From: Zymobacter sp047495495
GTDB lineage: Bacteria > Pseudomonadota > Gammaproteobacteria > Pseudomonadales > Halomonadaceae
Assembly (NCBI RefSeq): GCF_047495495.1
Contig: NZ_CP179930.1
Location: 930,001-994,000, forward strand
DNA: 64,000 nucleotides
Direction: 5' to 3'
Positions 1 through 12,259 of the stretch are shown here, piece by piece. Within the stretch, counting starts at the first letter, position 1. The number at the start of each line of letters is the position of its first letter. The notes under the pieces were generated by a model. The model was not told the DNA's origin and searched no databases. It saw only the letters and a list, made by a program, of their open reading frames with translations. The translations under genes and the position numbers were made by a program.

Positions 1-536
1 AGGTTGCTCGCCTTCATTCCGGCGATCTTTCATTTTTCAGCGCATTGGCAGAGCAGCTCCGCCTACTTGAGCAACTGTCCATTCCTTATACGCTAACGCC
101 GGGTGTTCCCGCTTTTGCTGCGGCCAGTGCATTGTTACAGCGAGAGCTGACCGTGCCGGCAGTTACGCAGAGCGTGGTGCTGACACGCATTGCTGGCCGA
201 GCCTCAACGATGCCTGCCAACGAAACACTGGAGTCATTTGCCGCTACTGGGGCCACGCTTGCTGTCCATTTGGCCATCCAGCAGCTCGAGAGCGTCGTTG
301 AGCGTGTACTTCCTTTCTATGGAGAGGGGTGTCCTGCTGCGGTCGTATATAGGGCAAGTTGGCCTGATGAGCAGGTCATCAAGGCGCCATTGGATAAGCT
401 GGCGCAGAAGGTAAAGGCGCAAGCCATCACGCGCAGTGCACTTATTCTCATCGGCCCTGCATTGGAGGCGTCTTCGTTCGAAGGCAGTGCTCTTTATACG
501 AAAGATTATGCACGCCAGTTTCGCGTTTCGAAATGA
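1..536 (+). CDS. cobM: Cobalt-precorrin-4/precorrin-4 C11-methyltransferase, 3' part
   Basis: The reading frame is open from base 3 at the window edge, so the 5' part lies outside. The first visible residues contain the HSGDLSFF segment, matching the SGDPS-type loop of the tetrapyrrole methylase fold. It is followed by the TPGVPAF motif and a VVLTR..GRAS..P segment, which are hallmarks of CobM/CbiF. The enzyme uses S-adenosylmethionine to methylate C-11 of the corrin ring during cobalamin synthesis in the cytoplasm. About 178 residues are visible of a family length near 250-260. The gene ends about 400 bases before the 16S gene and is co-directional with it. No other cobalamin gene is in the window. 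Family is fairly sure; cobM versus cbiF cannot be decided here. Confidence 0.85.
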   Translation, partial: VARLHSGDLSFFSALAEQLRLLEQLSIPYTLTPGVPAFAAASALLQRELTVPAVTQSVVLTRIAGRASTMPANETLESFAATGATLAVHLAIQQLESVVERVLPFYGEGCPAAVVYRASWPDEQVIKAPLDKLAQKVKAQAITRSALILIGPALEASSFEGSALYTKDYARQFRVSK

Positions 537-561
537 AAGTGCATTTTCCTGCATAAAGCCC

Positions 562-590
562 TTGCCAACCCCCGGTGATCTCTGTAAAGT
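562..590 (+). promoter_or_regulatory. Probable rrn P1 promoter
   Basis: TTGCCA (562-567) and TAAAGT (585-590) are separated by 17 bases. The -10 is followed by a GC-rich discriminator, typical of stringently controlled rRNA P1 promoters. Assigned by sequence only. Confidence 0.5.
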
Positions 591-718
591 ACGCCCTCGC
601 TGCCAGGGCAAACGCCGGGTGGCACGGAAGCTAACCTCTTGTAGGTCTTCGCTTTTTCTTGAAGATGGTTCAGTTGAGAACGTTGTGTGATCTTCTGAAG
701 CGATCGCCAAATCGGCGG

Positions 719-746
719 TTGACAAAATCTCCAGAAAATGTAGAAT
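719..746 (+). promoter_or_regulatory. Probable rrn P2 promoter
   Basis: A perfect -35 TTGACA (719-724) and -10 TAGAAT (741-746) with a 16-base spacer lie about 190 bases upstream of the 16S gene. Confidence 0.75.
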
Positions 747-785
747 GTGCTTCCACTTGCTGAGCAGCGAACGCCGCTCGCAAGA

Positions 786-797
786 CGCTCTTTAACA
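786..797 (+). promoter_or_regulatory. boxA antitermination element, 16S leader
   Basis: GCTCTTTAACA matches the boxA consensus bound by NusB/NusE. A second copy precedes the 23S gene, as in other gammaproteobacterial rRNA operons. Confidence 0.75.
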
Positions 798-934
798 AGA
801 TGGTCAGGCAATTTGTGTGGGTGCTTGAGGTTTTCGAAGTGAATCATCATTTCGAGCATCAAGTAACTCATCAATTCAATGAGTTGTTTCGATACTCGAG
901 CCGGATTGGTCACCTAATGACCAATGAAAGATTT

Positions 935-2474
<1,540 letters not shown>

Positions 2475-2582
2475 AACGTAAAATGATCACCTCGTGATCT
2501 CAAGTGTCCACAACAAATTGCCTGATCGTAGTAGAGCGAAGTACTGCAGGGGATATTCCCTGGCCGTGCGCAAGCAGTTGCC

Positions 2583-2659
<77 letters not shown>

Positions 2660-2668
2660 TTATTATAT

Positions 2669-2744
2669 GGGGCCATAGCTCAGCTGGGAGAGCGCCTGCC
2701 TTGCACGCAGGAGGTCAGGAGTTCGATCCTCCTTGGCTCCACCA
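2669..2744 (+). tRNA. alaT: tRNA-Ala (UGC)
   Basis: A 76-base cloverleaf with encoded CCA: acceptor GGGGCCA pairs with TGGCTCC (one G-T pair), and the anticodon is TGC. It is the second spacer tRNA, nine bases after tRNA-Ile. Confidence 0.97.
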
Positions 2745-3088
2745 TCTGACTGTCTTGATGGCCGGTTCTCCAGTACTTAGTTTAGTGATCTAGCTTCTAG
2801 TCACGAACCAATCTTCATCGCGTTATGATTGATTATTAGATGTCTTAATAGTCAACGATACAGCGTGTGATGAATGTTGTTTCCTGACTGCAAGCTTCTT
2901 GCTCGCAGTATTGCTCTTTAACAATGTAAATCATGCTGATGCCAAGTCCAATGGAACGCGATCAGATTTTACTTCCTCGGAAGCATTATCCGATAGGCCG
3001 TGACATTGGCAAATGAGATACGTCTCAAGCGTATCCGGCGAAAATTGTTTTCGTTTGAATCGTGATCTATGACTCTTTCGGGTTATAT
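2745..3088 (+). other. Distal 16S-23S spacer
   Basis: This 344-base spacer between tRNA-Ala and 23S holds a boxA at 2912-2925 and the bases that should form the 23S processing stem. No gene is seen. Confidence 0.8.
2912..2925 (+). promoter_or_regulatory. boxA antitermination element, 23S leader
   Basis: TGCTCTTTAACAAT is a very good boxA match about 165 bases before the 23S gene. Confidence 0.75.
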
Positions 3089-5988
<2,900 letters not shown>

Positions 5989-6110
5989 ATAACCCCAAAG
6001 GGTTATAGACACGATCCGAAAATAACGGATACGCGACGAGACGATCTCGGCCCAGCATGATTTACAGATTTAGGTAGCGGTGCCTTAGGCATCGAGACCG
6101 AACCGAATAC

Positions 6111-6227
6111 GCTTGACGACCATAGCGAGCGGGTACCACCTGATCCCATGCCGAACTCAGAAGTGAAACCGCTCAGCGCCGATGGTAGTGTGGGGCTTCC
6201 CCATGTGAGAGTAGGTCATCGTCAAGC
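6111..6227 (+). rRNA. rrf: 5S ribosomal RNA
   Basis: The terminal helix forms between GCTTGACGAC and GTCATCGTCAAGC. The internal CCGAACTCAGAAGTGAAACC block is the conserved 5S core. The terminator begins 11 bases later. Ends are accurate to a few bases. Confidence 0.93.
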
Positions 6228-6237
6228 ATCTCTACTG

Positions 6238-6275
6238 AATACCCCCGGCCAGCAATGGTCGGGGGTATTTGCTTT
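6238..6275 (+). terminator. Rho-independent terminator of the rRNA operon
   Basis: A GC-rich 13-base stem (6238-6250 with 6257-6269, one G-T mismatch) with a six-base loop is followed by a T-containing run. Confidence 0.85.
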
Positions 6276-6518
6276 GGGGGTAGGGTAGGCAAGCGCAGGC
6301 CGAAGGCAAATAACGGCCGTGCCAGCCCCTAGATCCTGAGCCGTCACTCAACAGCGGCAGATGAGCAAAAGAGAAAAAAGAGAAGAAGGGCGGTAGCGTA
6401 ACCGCGAAGCTCCTGCCGCCAAGACGACAGACACGTCAGTAGCCCACCGTCCTCCCCACCCCCAGCGCTGTCTGCCGATCGCCCATCTATCAATACAGTC
6501 AAACACTAGATGCCGTTA
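6276..6518. other. Intergenic region between 5S terminator and malic enzyme terminator
   Basis: About 240 bases between two transcription terminators. I see no gene, repeat or convincing signal here. Confidence 0.6.
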
Positions 6519-6570
6519 TAAAAACACCCCCGATGATGGCCTGAGCCGCAGATCATCGGGGTGTTTTGTT
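6519..6570. terminator. Bidirectional terminator downstream of maeA
   Basis: AAAACACCCCCGATGAT pairs with ATCATCGGGGTGTTTT, apart from one bulged C, around a 14-base loop. The A/T ends make it usable on both strands. On the minus strand it lies just after the malic enzyme stop codon. Confidence 0.8.
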
Positions 6571-6597
6571 ATCGGCGAGACGTCAATGCTCGAGCGT

Positions 6598-8268
6598 CTA
6601 GCAGTAACGAGCGTACTCTGGTGTCCAGAAGTGTGCCCCAATGCGCTCCTTCAGGTGAGCGCTATCACGGCCTTCCGTTACGCCATCTTCAACGGCTTGC
6701 TGAGCGACCGCCTCGGCGATGCGCAGGCTGACCTCTTTTATATCTTTGAAAGAAGGCAGGACGGCGCCTTTTCCGGATTGCGCTACCGGAGAACAGTCGG
6801 ACAGCGCTCGAGCAGCGGCCATCAGCATGCTGTCTGTTACCCGATGTGCCTGTGCCGCAATGATGCCAAGGCCAATACCCGGGAAAATATAGGCATTGTT
6901 GCACTGTGCGATGGGGTAGGAAGTGCCATTGATATTTACGGGCTCGAAAGGGCTGCCTGTTGCTACCAAAGCGTTGCCTTCCGTCCATTTCAGAATATCG
7001 GCAGGTACGGCTTCGATACGTGATGTAGGGTTAGAAAGCGGCATGACCAGCGGCGCTGGGCAATGGCGATACATGGTGGTAATGACGTCTTCATTGAAGA
7101 GGCCTGTCTGGCCTGATACGCCAATAAGAATTGTTGGTTTGACGTGTTCTACGATCGTAGAGAGCGCGCTTTTTGCTGTCAGATTCCACGAAGCAACAGT
7201 GGTTGCTGGTTGTGCCAGTTTTTTCTGGAAGTCCGGGATGTCTTTCATGTCGTCGGTAACGAGACCATTGCGGTCGATCATGAAGATCCTACCCCGAGCT
7301 TCCTGCTCGCTGAGACCGTCTTCCTGCATAGCGGCGACGATCTGTTCGGCAATGCCGCAACCCGCGGAGCCTGCACCGACAAAGATGATGCGCTGATCGC
7401 GAAGTTGTACCTGGCGTGCTTTGCAAGCGGAATAGAGGGTGCCCAGTGCCACAACGGCTGTGCCTTGGATGTCATCGTTAAAGCAGCACAGGTGATCACG
7501 ATACTTCTGAAGCAAAGGCAGTGCATTGATCTGTGCAAAGTCTTCAAATTGCAGTAGTACATTCGGCCAGCGTTTCATGACGGCCGCTACAAAGCGCTCA
7601 ACGAAATTGTAGTACTCTTCGCCACGGATGCGTTCGTGATGCCAGCCAATATACGTGGCGTCATTCAGCAGGTCTTGGTTATTGGTGCCTACATCAAGAG
7701 TGATCGGAAGTGTTTTGGCTGGATCGATACCACCGCAGGCCGTGTAAAGGCCAAGTTTGCCGATAGGAATACCCATTCCGCCAGCGCCTAGATCACCAAG
7801 GCCTAGAATCCTCTCCCCATCGGTTACCACGATGACACTGATATCATCCTGATCCACATTGGCCAGAATGGCATCGATATTGTCTTGGTCTGGGTAGGCA
7901 ATGAACAAGCCACGACTACCACGATAGATGTGTGAGAATGTCTGGCAGGCTTCGCCTACGGTAGGCGTGTAGATAATCGGCAGCATCTCTTCGAGATGGT
8001 CGCTTACGAGGCGGAAGAACAACGTTTCATTGCGATCTTGCAATTCACGAAGATAAATGTGGCGGTCAATGGCCTTCTCGTATGAACTGAACTGCTGATA
8101 GGCACGTTTGGCCTGGTCATCAAGGGTTTCTATCTGGAATGGGAGAAGTCCACGGAGTCCATAGGCTGCGCGTTCCTGCTCGGAGAAAGCGGTATCTTTA
8201 TTGAGCAGCGGGTTGCTGAGCAGGGCGGAGCCTTGCTGATCTATCGTAACGGATTTCTGTGAAGACAT
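6598..8268 (-). CDS. maeA: NAD-dependent malic enzyme
   Basis: Oxidative decarboxylation of L-malate to pyruvate and CO2 with reduction of NAD, in the cytoplasm. At 556 residues it has the full length of the MaeA/SfcA class (E. coli about 565). Visible motifs: IIYTPTVGEAC (about 98-108, with the catalytic Tyr at 100), GLGDLGAGGMGIPIGK ending at the presumed catalytic Lys171, the metal-binding FEDF at 241-244, FNDDIQGTA at 263-271, and the NAD-binding GAGSAGCGIA at about 298-307. AAGGA precedes the ATG at 8268. It is followed by a strong terminator. An AEC-type carrier gene lies upstream on the same strand but about 800 bases away, so malate transport and oxidation may be linked, though probably not in one transcript. 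Confidence 0.96.
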   Translation of the reverse strand: MSSQKSVTIDQQGSALLSNPLLNKDTAFSEQERAAYGLRGLLPFQIETLDDQAKRAYQQFSSYEKAIDRHIYLRELQDRNETLFFRLVSDHLEEMLPIIYTPTVGEACQTFSHIYRGSRGLFIAYPDQDNIDAILANVDQDDISVIVVTDGERILGLGDLGAGGMGIPIGKLGLYTACGGIDPAKTLPITLDVGTNNQDLLNDATYIGWHHERIRGEEYYNFVERFVAAVMKRWPNVLLQFEDFAQINALPLLQKYRDHLCCFNDDIQGTAVVALGTLYSACKARQVQLRDQRIIFVGAGSAGCGIAEQIVAAMQEDGLSEQEARGRIFMIDRNGLVTDDMKDIPDFQKKLAQPATTVASWNLTAKSALSTIVEHVKPTILIGVSGQTGLFNEDVITTMYRHCPAPLVMPLSNPTSRIEAVPADILKWTEGNALVATGSPFEPVNINGTSYPIAQCNNAYIFPGIGLGIIAAQAHRVTDSMLMAAARALSDCSPVAQSGKGAVLPSFKDIKEVSLRIAEAVAQQAVEDGVTEGRDSAHLKERIGAHFWTPEYARYC

Positions 8269-8712
8269 AATGGCGTCCTTGACCTTGTGAGTAAGAAGGA
8301 GAGTGCCAAATCACCGCTAAATAGGGGTGAAACCACTCTGGCGCGCTTCCCGAAGTACGCCTCGAAACCAAAACCATATAAAGCCCCGGTCTTGGTTTGG
8401 GGATAATGTCAAGATAGCTATAAGTTTGAATAAAGACTAACACCGAAGTTATTCAAAGAAAAATGTGCACGTTATGACAGAGGGTAGTGATGTACCGCTG
8501 CCTATTTTTTGACCGAGAAATGGTCAAAGGTGACTGTTTGAAATAAAAGAAAATTTCGTCATCCCCTATAGCGAAGAGCGCTGAGAAAAAACGTGGAATG
8601 TTGAAACTGGTCTAAAGGTCAGGCTTTTGCTCTAGCTATCAAATTCAACGGTTTTGCTAGATTTTTGCGGAAAGTGGGCTTGCCAGAGGGGTGAGAGGCT
8701 CTATCATACTGG
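8269..8712. other. Upstream region of maeA
   Basis: Non-coding and relatively AT-rich, it should hold the leftward maeA promoter. A TTGACA on the minus strand (8407-8412) has no good partner -10, so I do not name a promoter. CCCC..GGGG complementarity around 8382-8402 could be a small operator; this is unproven. Confidence 0.4.
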
Positions 8713-8960
8713 CCGCACATCCGCACATCCGCACATCCGCACATCCGCACATCCGCACATCCGCACATCCGCACATCCGCACATCCGCACATCCGCACAT
8801 CCGCACATCCGCACATCCGCACATCCGCACATCCGCACATCCGCACATCCGCACATCCGCACATCCGCACATCCGCACATCCGCACATCCGCACATCCGC
8901 ACATCCGCACATCCGCACATCCGCACATCCGCACATCCGCACATCCGCACATCCGCACAT
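8713..8960. repeat. Tandem array: 31 perfect copies of CCGCACAT
   Basis: An uninterrupted run of 248 bases consists of exactly 31 copies of the octamer, with the start of a 32nd (CC) after it. No unit shows a mismatch. It lies between the AEC carrier stop codon (112 bases away) and maeA. All six frames across it are open, which creates false ORFs encoding repeats such as MCGCADVR. The unit length is not a multiple of three. Perfect identity suggests recent expansion by slippage and likely length variation between strains. Confidence 0.97.
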
Positions 8961-9030
8961 CCTGACGGTGCAGTCGGGCTTTGGGCAAAAAGAAATCTAG
9001 ACAGTAGGAGGGAGAGTTATTTGTGCTGAT

Positions 9031-9062
9031 AGGGTGGGCCGTGTTGGTATGTAGCCCACCCT
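9031..9062 (-). terminator. Possible terminator hairpin after AEC carrier gene
   Basis: GGGTGGGC (9032-9039) pairs perfectly with GCCCACCC (9054-9061) over a 14-base loop, ten bases beyond the stop codon. No T-run follows on the minus strand, so function is uncertain. Confidence 0.4.
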
Positions 9063-9072
9063 TGCCTCGATC

Positions 9073-9960
9073 TTACACGGACGGTGCGTATATGAAGATG
9101 AAGTGCAGAATGATGGGCAGATAGATGAACGATAGCAGTGTCGAACACAGTACGAGGCCTGCCACGGTTTCTGGCGAGCGTCCGGCGCGTTGTGCGAAGA
9201 GGTAGTTGTAAACGGCGACCGGCATGCAGACCTGAAGCAGGATCTGACCTGTCTTATACGCATCAAGATGCAATACCGTGCTGACCAGTAAGCAGATGGC
9301 CACGGCCAGCAGGGTGCGGAGCAGACCGAAGCTGAGGCCCACCACAATGTTCTTGGCCTGAATGCTGGCAAGGGATACACCCAGTGTGATTAGCATCAGT
9401 GGAATGGTGAAGCCGGAGATCAGGTCCACGGTGTTGAACAGCCAGCCGGGGAGGTGGCTGTCTGTTGCCATCATGATCAGTGAGATCGCTATGGCATAGA
9501 TAGTGGGGGTCTTGATGAAGCTTAGTAAGGGCTTCTTGGAGGTCATGCTGCCCTGGGTGAACTGCACGAGACTGACGATGACCATGATTGCAATTGCGAT
9601 ACCAAACCCTTTGTCTTTGAAAGCGTACTGCGAAATAGGCAGCCCCATATTCCCCGTGTTGGGGAACAGCATGGCGGGGAGATATACCTGCCAGTCCAGT
9701 TTTCTCCAACGGCATAGGCCGTAGCCCGCGATCGCCATCAATATCATGATCATTACCATGGCGACGAGAATGGAGTTGAAGTTGGCCATCGTAACGCCCG
9801 ATGTGGGCAGCTTGGCGAGAATCAGGCATGGAGTGCCGATGTTGAGCGTCAAGCGAGAAACGAAGGAGGTCGGAAAGGAGTAGCCCAGTTTGATCCAGAA
9901 GAAACCGAGCCCTGCGCCGAACAGTACCGGTGCCATGACTGCAAAGAGCTGGCTAAACAT
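9073..9960 (-). CDS. AEC-family transporter (malate/auxin efflux carrier type)
   Basis: A 295-residue very hydrophobic inner-membrane protein with about ten predicted segments in two halves, the standard AEC layout. The conserved FPNTGNMGLPI motif (about residues 99-109) marks the first half, and the second half starts with the GFTIPLMLITLGVSLA segment. Members move organic acids such as malate or malonate, or auxin-like weak acids. AAGGAA precedes the ATG. The nearest downstream gene on the same strand is malic enzyme, which makes malate or a related dicarboxylate a reasonable but unproven substrate. A second, divergent AEC gene lies at 12260. Family is sure, substrate is not. Confidence 0.88.
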   Translation of the reverse strand: MFSQLFAVMAPVLFGAGLGFFWIKLGYSFPTSFVSRLTLNIGTPCLILAKLPTSGVTMANFNSILVAMVMIMILMAIAGYGLCRWRKLDWQVYLPAMLFPNTGNMGLPISQYAFKDKGFGIAIAIMVIVSLVQFTQGSMTSKKPLLSFIKTPTIYAIAISLIMMATDSHLPGWLFNTVDLISGFTIPLMLITLGVSLASIQAKNIVVGLSFGLLRTLLAVAICLLVSTVLHLDAYKTGQILLQVCMPVAVYNYLFAQRAGRSPETVAGLVLCSTLLSFIYLPIILHFIFIYAPSV

Positions 9961-10307
9961 GGGGTGTTCCTTGTAATGGGGATGTTGGAGTAAAGAGACG
10001 ACAATCTGGTCAGCGCAGTGGCTAACACTCTCTCATGTCAGCGTATCCGGCTCATTCTGTCAAACGTGCCTGTTACGTATCCATTGAGGTGATCGATATC
10101 GGCAGCGTATCCGGAAATTCTGGCGAGTCTCTGGGGTCGGTCGTTGTTTTGCAGCAGGGCTATGGCTTGTTCTTGGCAGCATGCAACTATCCCATGCAGG
10201 ATCGTTCAGGATTGGTGTTGGGGAGCATGCGTGCGTGGTGAGCCATGATGGATACCGCATAGACTTGGCAATAGGGGCTGACACAGTGAGATACCTATCT
10301 GATCATG
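9961..10307. other. Intergenic region upstream of AEC carrier gene
   Basis: A 347-base gap that should contain the leftward promoter of the carrier gene. A 68-codon plus-strand ORF (10035-10241) lacks a ribosome site and family resemblance. I see no other signal. Confidence 0.5.
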
Positions 10308-11033
10308 TCAGGCGGGGATCGTGAGCCACGTCGTGATGTATGCAGGGCTGTGGGCGTAGTGGCATATCAGCGTGGTGCCTGCTGGCCATTGTTCATTCAG
10401 CGTGCAATCAAGGCGTAGCGTCAGTGTCTGCGCCCCTTCATTCAAGTGCACCAGTGACGCGTCATGGAAGTAGAAAGAGGTGCCGGTGAGCGGATTGAGC
10501 GCTTTGAACAGCGATTCTTTGGCCGAAAACAGCAGTGTCAGTTGTTGGGCGAAGCGGATGTCATCTTCATCAAGCAATTGCTGTTCATGTGGTTGCAGAA
10601 TGGCGCTGGACAGATGGCGTGCACTTTCCGTGTTGATCCAATGTTCGATGTCGATTCCGAGCCCTTGCCAGTGCCGTGCATGCCCCACAAGTGCGGCAGC
10701 GACACCGTGACTGTGGGTGATGGTGCCGGTGCATTCTTTGGGCCAGATGGGGTCCCGGCGTTCAGCTTTGCTCCCTGCTTGCCCATCAATGCCTAGCTGT
10801 GCCAGCGCTTGTCGGGCACATATTCTGCCGGCCAGAAATTCGCTTCGGCGTTTGGCGACCGCACGCTGCAACCGGGGAGGCTGTGGTATGTTGTGGCGGG
10901 AAAATTCATCATCGTGATAGGCCTCGACGGAAAAATGGCACTGTACCAGCACCAGTGGGCTTTCCGGGGGCACCCATTCAGGCCAGGCAGGAGCATCAAT
11001 GGTAAGGGCGGAGATGAATGAAGACGCGGGCAT
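10308..11033 (-). CDS. 4'-phosphopantetheinyl transferase, EntD/Sfp type
   Basis: Transfers the phosphopantetheine arm from coenzyme A to a serine of acyl- or peptidyl-carrier proteins. In 241 residues the family motifs appear in order: KRRSEFLAGR (61-70), the WP..CTGTITHS segment (97-108), the Mg-binding GIDIE (126-130, Asp128 and Glu130) and FSAKESLFK (169-177, Glu173). EntD proteins are about 200-240 residues. No enterobactin, polyketide or non-ribosomal peptide genes are nearby, so its carrier-protein partner is unknown. No clear ribosome site precedes the ATG, so the start is uncertain. Confidence 0.88.
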   Translation of the reverse strand: MPASSFISALTIDAPAWPEWVPPESPLVLVQCHFSVEAYHDDEFSRHNIPQPPRLQRAVAKRRSEFLAGRICARQALAQLGIDGQAGSKAERRDPIWPKECTGTITHSHGVAAALVGHARHWQGLGIDIEHWINTESARHLSSAILQPHEQQLLDEDDIRFAQQLTLLFSAKESLFKALNPLTGTSFYFHDASLVHLNEGAQTLTLRLDCTLNEQWPAGTTLICHYAHSPAYITTWLTIPA

Positions 11034-11065
11034 GATGGCTGTCGCTGTGGTGATCTGGACGTAGG

Positions 11066-11095
11066 TTCCCGGCCGGCGTTTGCCGCGGCCGGGAA
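11066..11095. other. Strong GC-rich hairpin between yceI-like and PPTase genes
   Basis: TTCCCGGCCG pairs perfectly with CGGCCGGGAA over a ten-base loop. It could be a terminator of the YceI-like gene or a processing/attenuation site before the transferase gene; there is no T-run on the minus strand. Confidence 0.45.
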
Positions 11096-11126
11096 GGTAG
11101 GAACGAGCGCACGATGTGGTGCTGAC

Positions 11127-11744
11127 TTATCCCTGTGTGCGTAGTGTACCGTGAAAAGTGACCTGTGCGTGGTTATCAAGTTGCTGATAGCCAAGCAAGT
11201 TGGTAATTAGCGGGGCGTTGTCTTGGCGCAGCAGCGGGCTGATGTCTACGGTCACGGGCGACGGTGTGGTCATCTGGATCAGCCCGTCGTTTAGTCGAGT
11301 AAGCTGAACAGGTGTCGTCGTGATTTGCCGACTGTCTGGATGATGAGCCGGATCCCACAGCTTCACGGTAGTCGTCGCGCTCTTGTTGGGAGCCAATTCG
11401 CTCAGTACGGCAGGGTCGATGTGACCTTGAATGTGTTTTGTACCTTGCTTGAGCGCCTTCTGGGTCAGCATTGGAGGAAGCTGTGCGACAACGTCCAGCT
11501 GGTTTAATGACAGTGGGACATCAATGTCGCCTCGTGCGTTGATTGTGCCGGATATTGGAGCTGCCTGCATGCGTGTTAGCGTGTTGCCTGCTTGACGGTG
11601 GTCGGTCAGCTGGATATCCAGTCGGCTCTGCTGGGGTTCCAGTGTCCAACCTGTCGGCGCTGCGTTGGCCGATAAAGCCAGCGAACCCATCAGTGCCGTG
11701 GCCGTGAGGGCCAGTGAATGAAGGTATCCTTTCCGTAAATTCAT
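11127..11744 (-). CDS. YceI-like domain periplasmic protein
   Basis: A 205-residue protein whose first 28 residues form a signal peptide ending ALSANA before Ala-Pro, so it is exported. The rest resembles the YceI lipocalin-like fold: a beta-rich domain with paired S..ISGTI and VPLSLNQLDV segments, regularly spaced polar strands and a C-terminal hydrophobic strand. YceI proteins bind isoprenoid or similar lipids; some are induced by alkaline or osmotic stress. I choose the ATG at 11744 because AGGA stands seven bases before it; a TTG six codons upstream lacks such a site. Similarity to the family is moderate. Confidence 0.7.
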   Translation of the reverse strand: MNLRKGYLHSLALTATALMGSLALSANAAPTGWTLEPQQSRLDIQLTDHRQAGNTLTRMQAAPISGTINARGDIDVPLSLNQLDVVAQLPPMLTQKALKQGTKHIQGHIDPAVLSELAPNKSATTTVKLWDPAHHPDSRQITTTPVQLTRLNDGLIQMTTPSPVTVDISPLLRQDNAPLITNLLGYQQLDNHAQVTFHGTLRTQG

Positions 11745-11790
11745 AATATCATCCTGTATCAAAGCAGAGGGTTACATCACCATGTCGCAC

Positions 11791-11819
11791 TAGCTTTGGG
11801 AGCTAGCTTTGGTTATCAT
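11791..11819 (+). promoter_or_regulatory. Possible tRNA promoter
   Basis: TATCAT (11814-11819) sits at a suitable distance before the tRNA 5' end; the -35 (TAGCTT) is poor. Tentative. Confidence 0.3.
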
Positions 11820-11836
11820 ATGCGCGCTTTTGCTTT

Positions 11837-11913
11837 GGGCCTATAGCTCAGTTGGTTAGAGCAGGCGACTCATAATCGCTTGGTCGCAGGTTCAAGTCCT
11901 GCTGGGCCCACCA
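11837..11913 (+). tRNA. ileX: tRNA with CAU anticodon, probably tRNA-Ile2 (lysidine)
   Basis: A 77-base cloverleaf with encoded CCA. The acceptor stem GGGCCTA pairs with TGGGCCC, and the anticodon loop ACTCATAAT carries CAT. It is not the initiator, because the 1-72 pair is G-C. The AGCAGGCGACTCATAATCGC region matches E. coli ileX (tRNA-Ile2) rather than elongator metT. The C4-G69 and C5-G68 pairs used by TilS, which converts C34 to lysidine, are present. It should therefore decode AUA as isoleucine. Simple predictors would call it tRNA-Met. Confidence 0.85.
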
Positions 11914-12259
11914 TTCTGTCCTTTCTCGTGTTTCCTTCCCGGCTTTCTTTCTTCATTACCTAGTTCGGCTTCTGCATATCTGCATGCAGTTGAGACAGGC
12001 AATCCTCCTTTCGGTTTCACTGTCATCTTTGGTATGACGTCCATCGCGCGATTCTTCGCGGCTGAATGTACCGTTCAATATCAGTGGCTTATTTCCCACC
12101 AAATAACTTCCTTATTTTCTGCGCGCCAATCATCTTGAAATAGTCTGAACTGAAGCTGAAAGTTTTCTACGCTGGTATCACAAGGTAACGACAAGCGACT
12201 GTCGATGCCTTCATGCCAAGCGTCATGAGGCTGAAGCAGTTTGCGACAAGGAGGTGCGT
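11914..12259. other. Intergenic region between tRNA and second AEC gene
   Basis: About 345 bases. The first 60 after the tRNA are T-rich and may end its transcript. Further on I see no convincing promoter or gene apart from the AAGGAGG ribosome site at 12248-12254 that sets the next start. Confidence 0.5.

Larger units (their letters stand above)
537..934 (+). other. rRNA operon promoter and leader region
   Basis: This non-coding interval carries two promoter candidates (562-590 and 719-746), a short T-rich stretch near 650-660 flanked by complementary TCTTC/GAAGA bases, a boxA antitermination element (786-797) and the 16S 5' processing leader. Short ORFs predicted here have no support. Confidence 0.8.

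Noticed and set aside
8619..9029. Five overlapping ORFs of 94-113 codons on both strands with MCGCADVR or HPHIRTSA repeats
   Set aside because: They are produced by the octamer array, which has no stop in any of six frames. None has a ribosome site or a sensible protein outside the repeat.
10035..10241. 68-codon plus-strand ORF between the AEC and PPTase genes
   Set aside because: No ribosome site, no family and composition not gene-like; left as intergenic.
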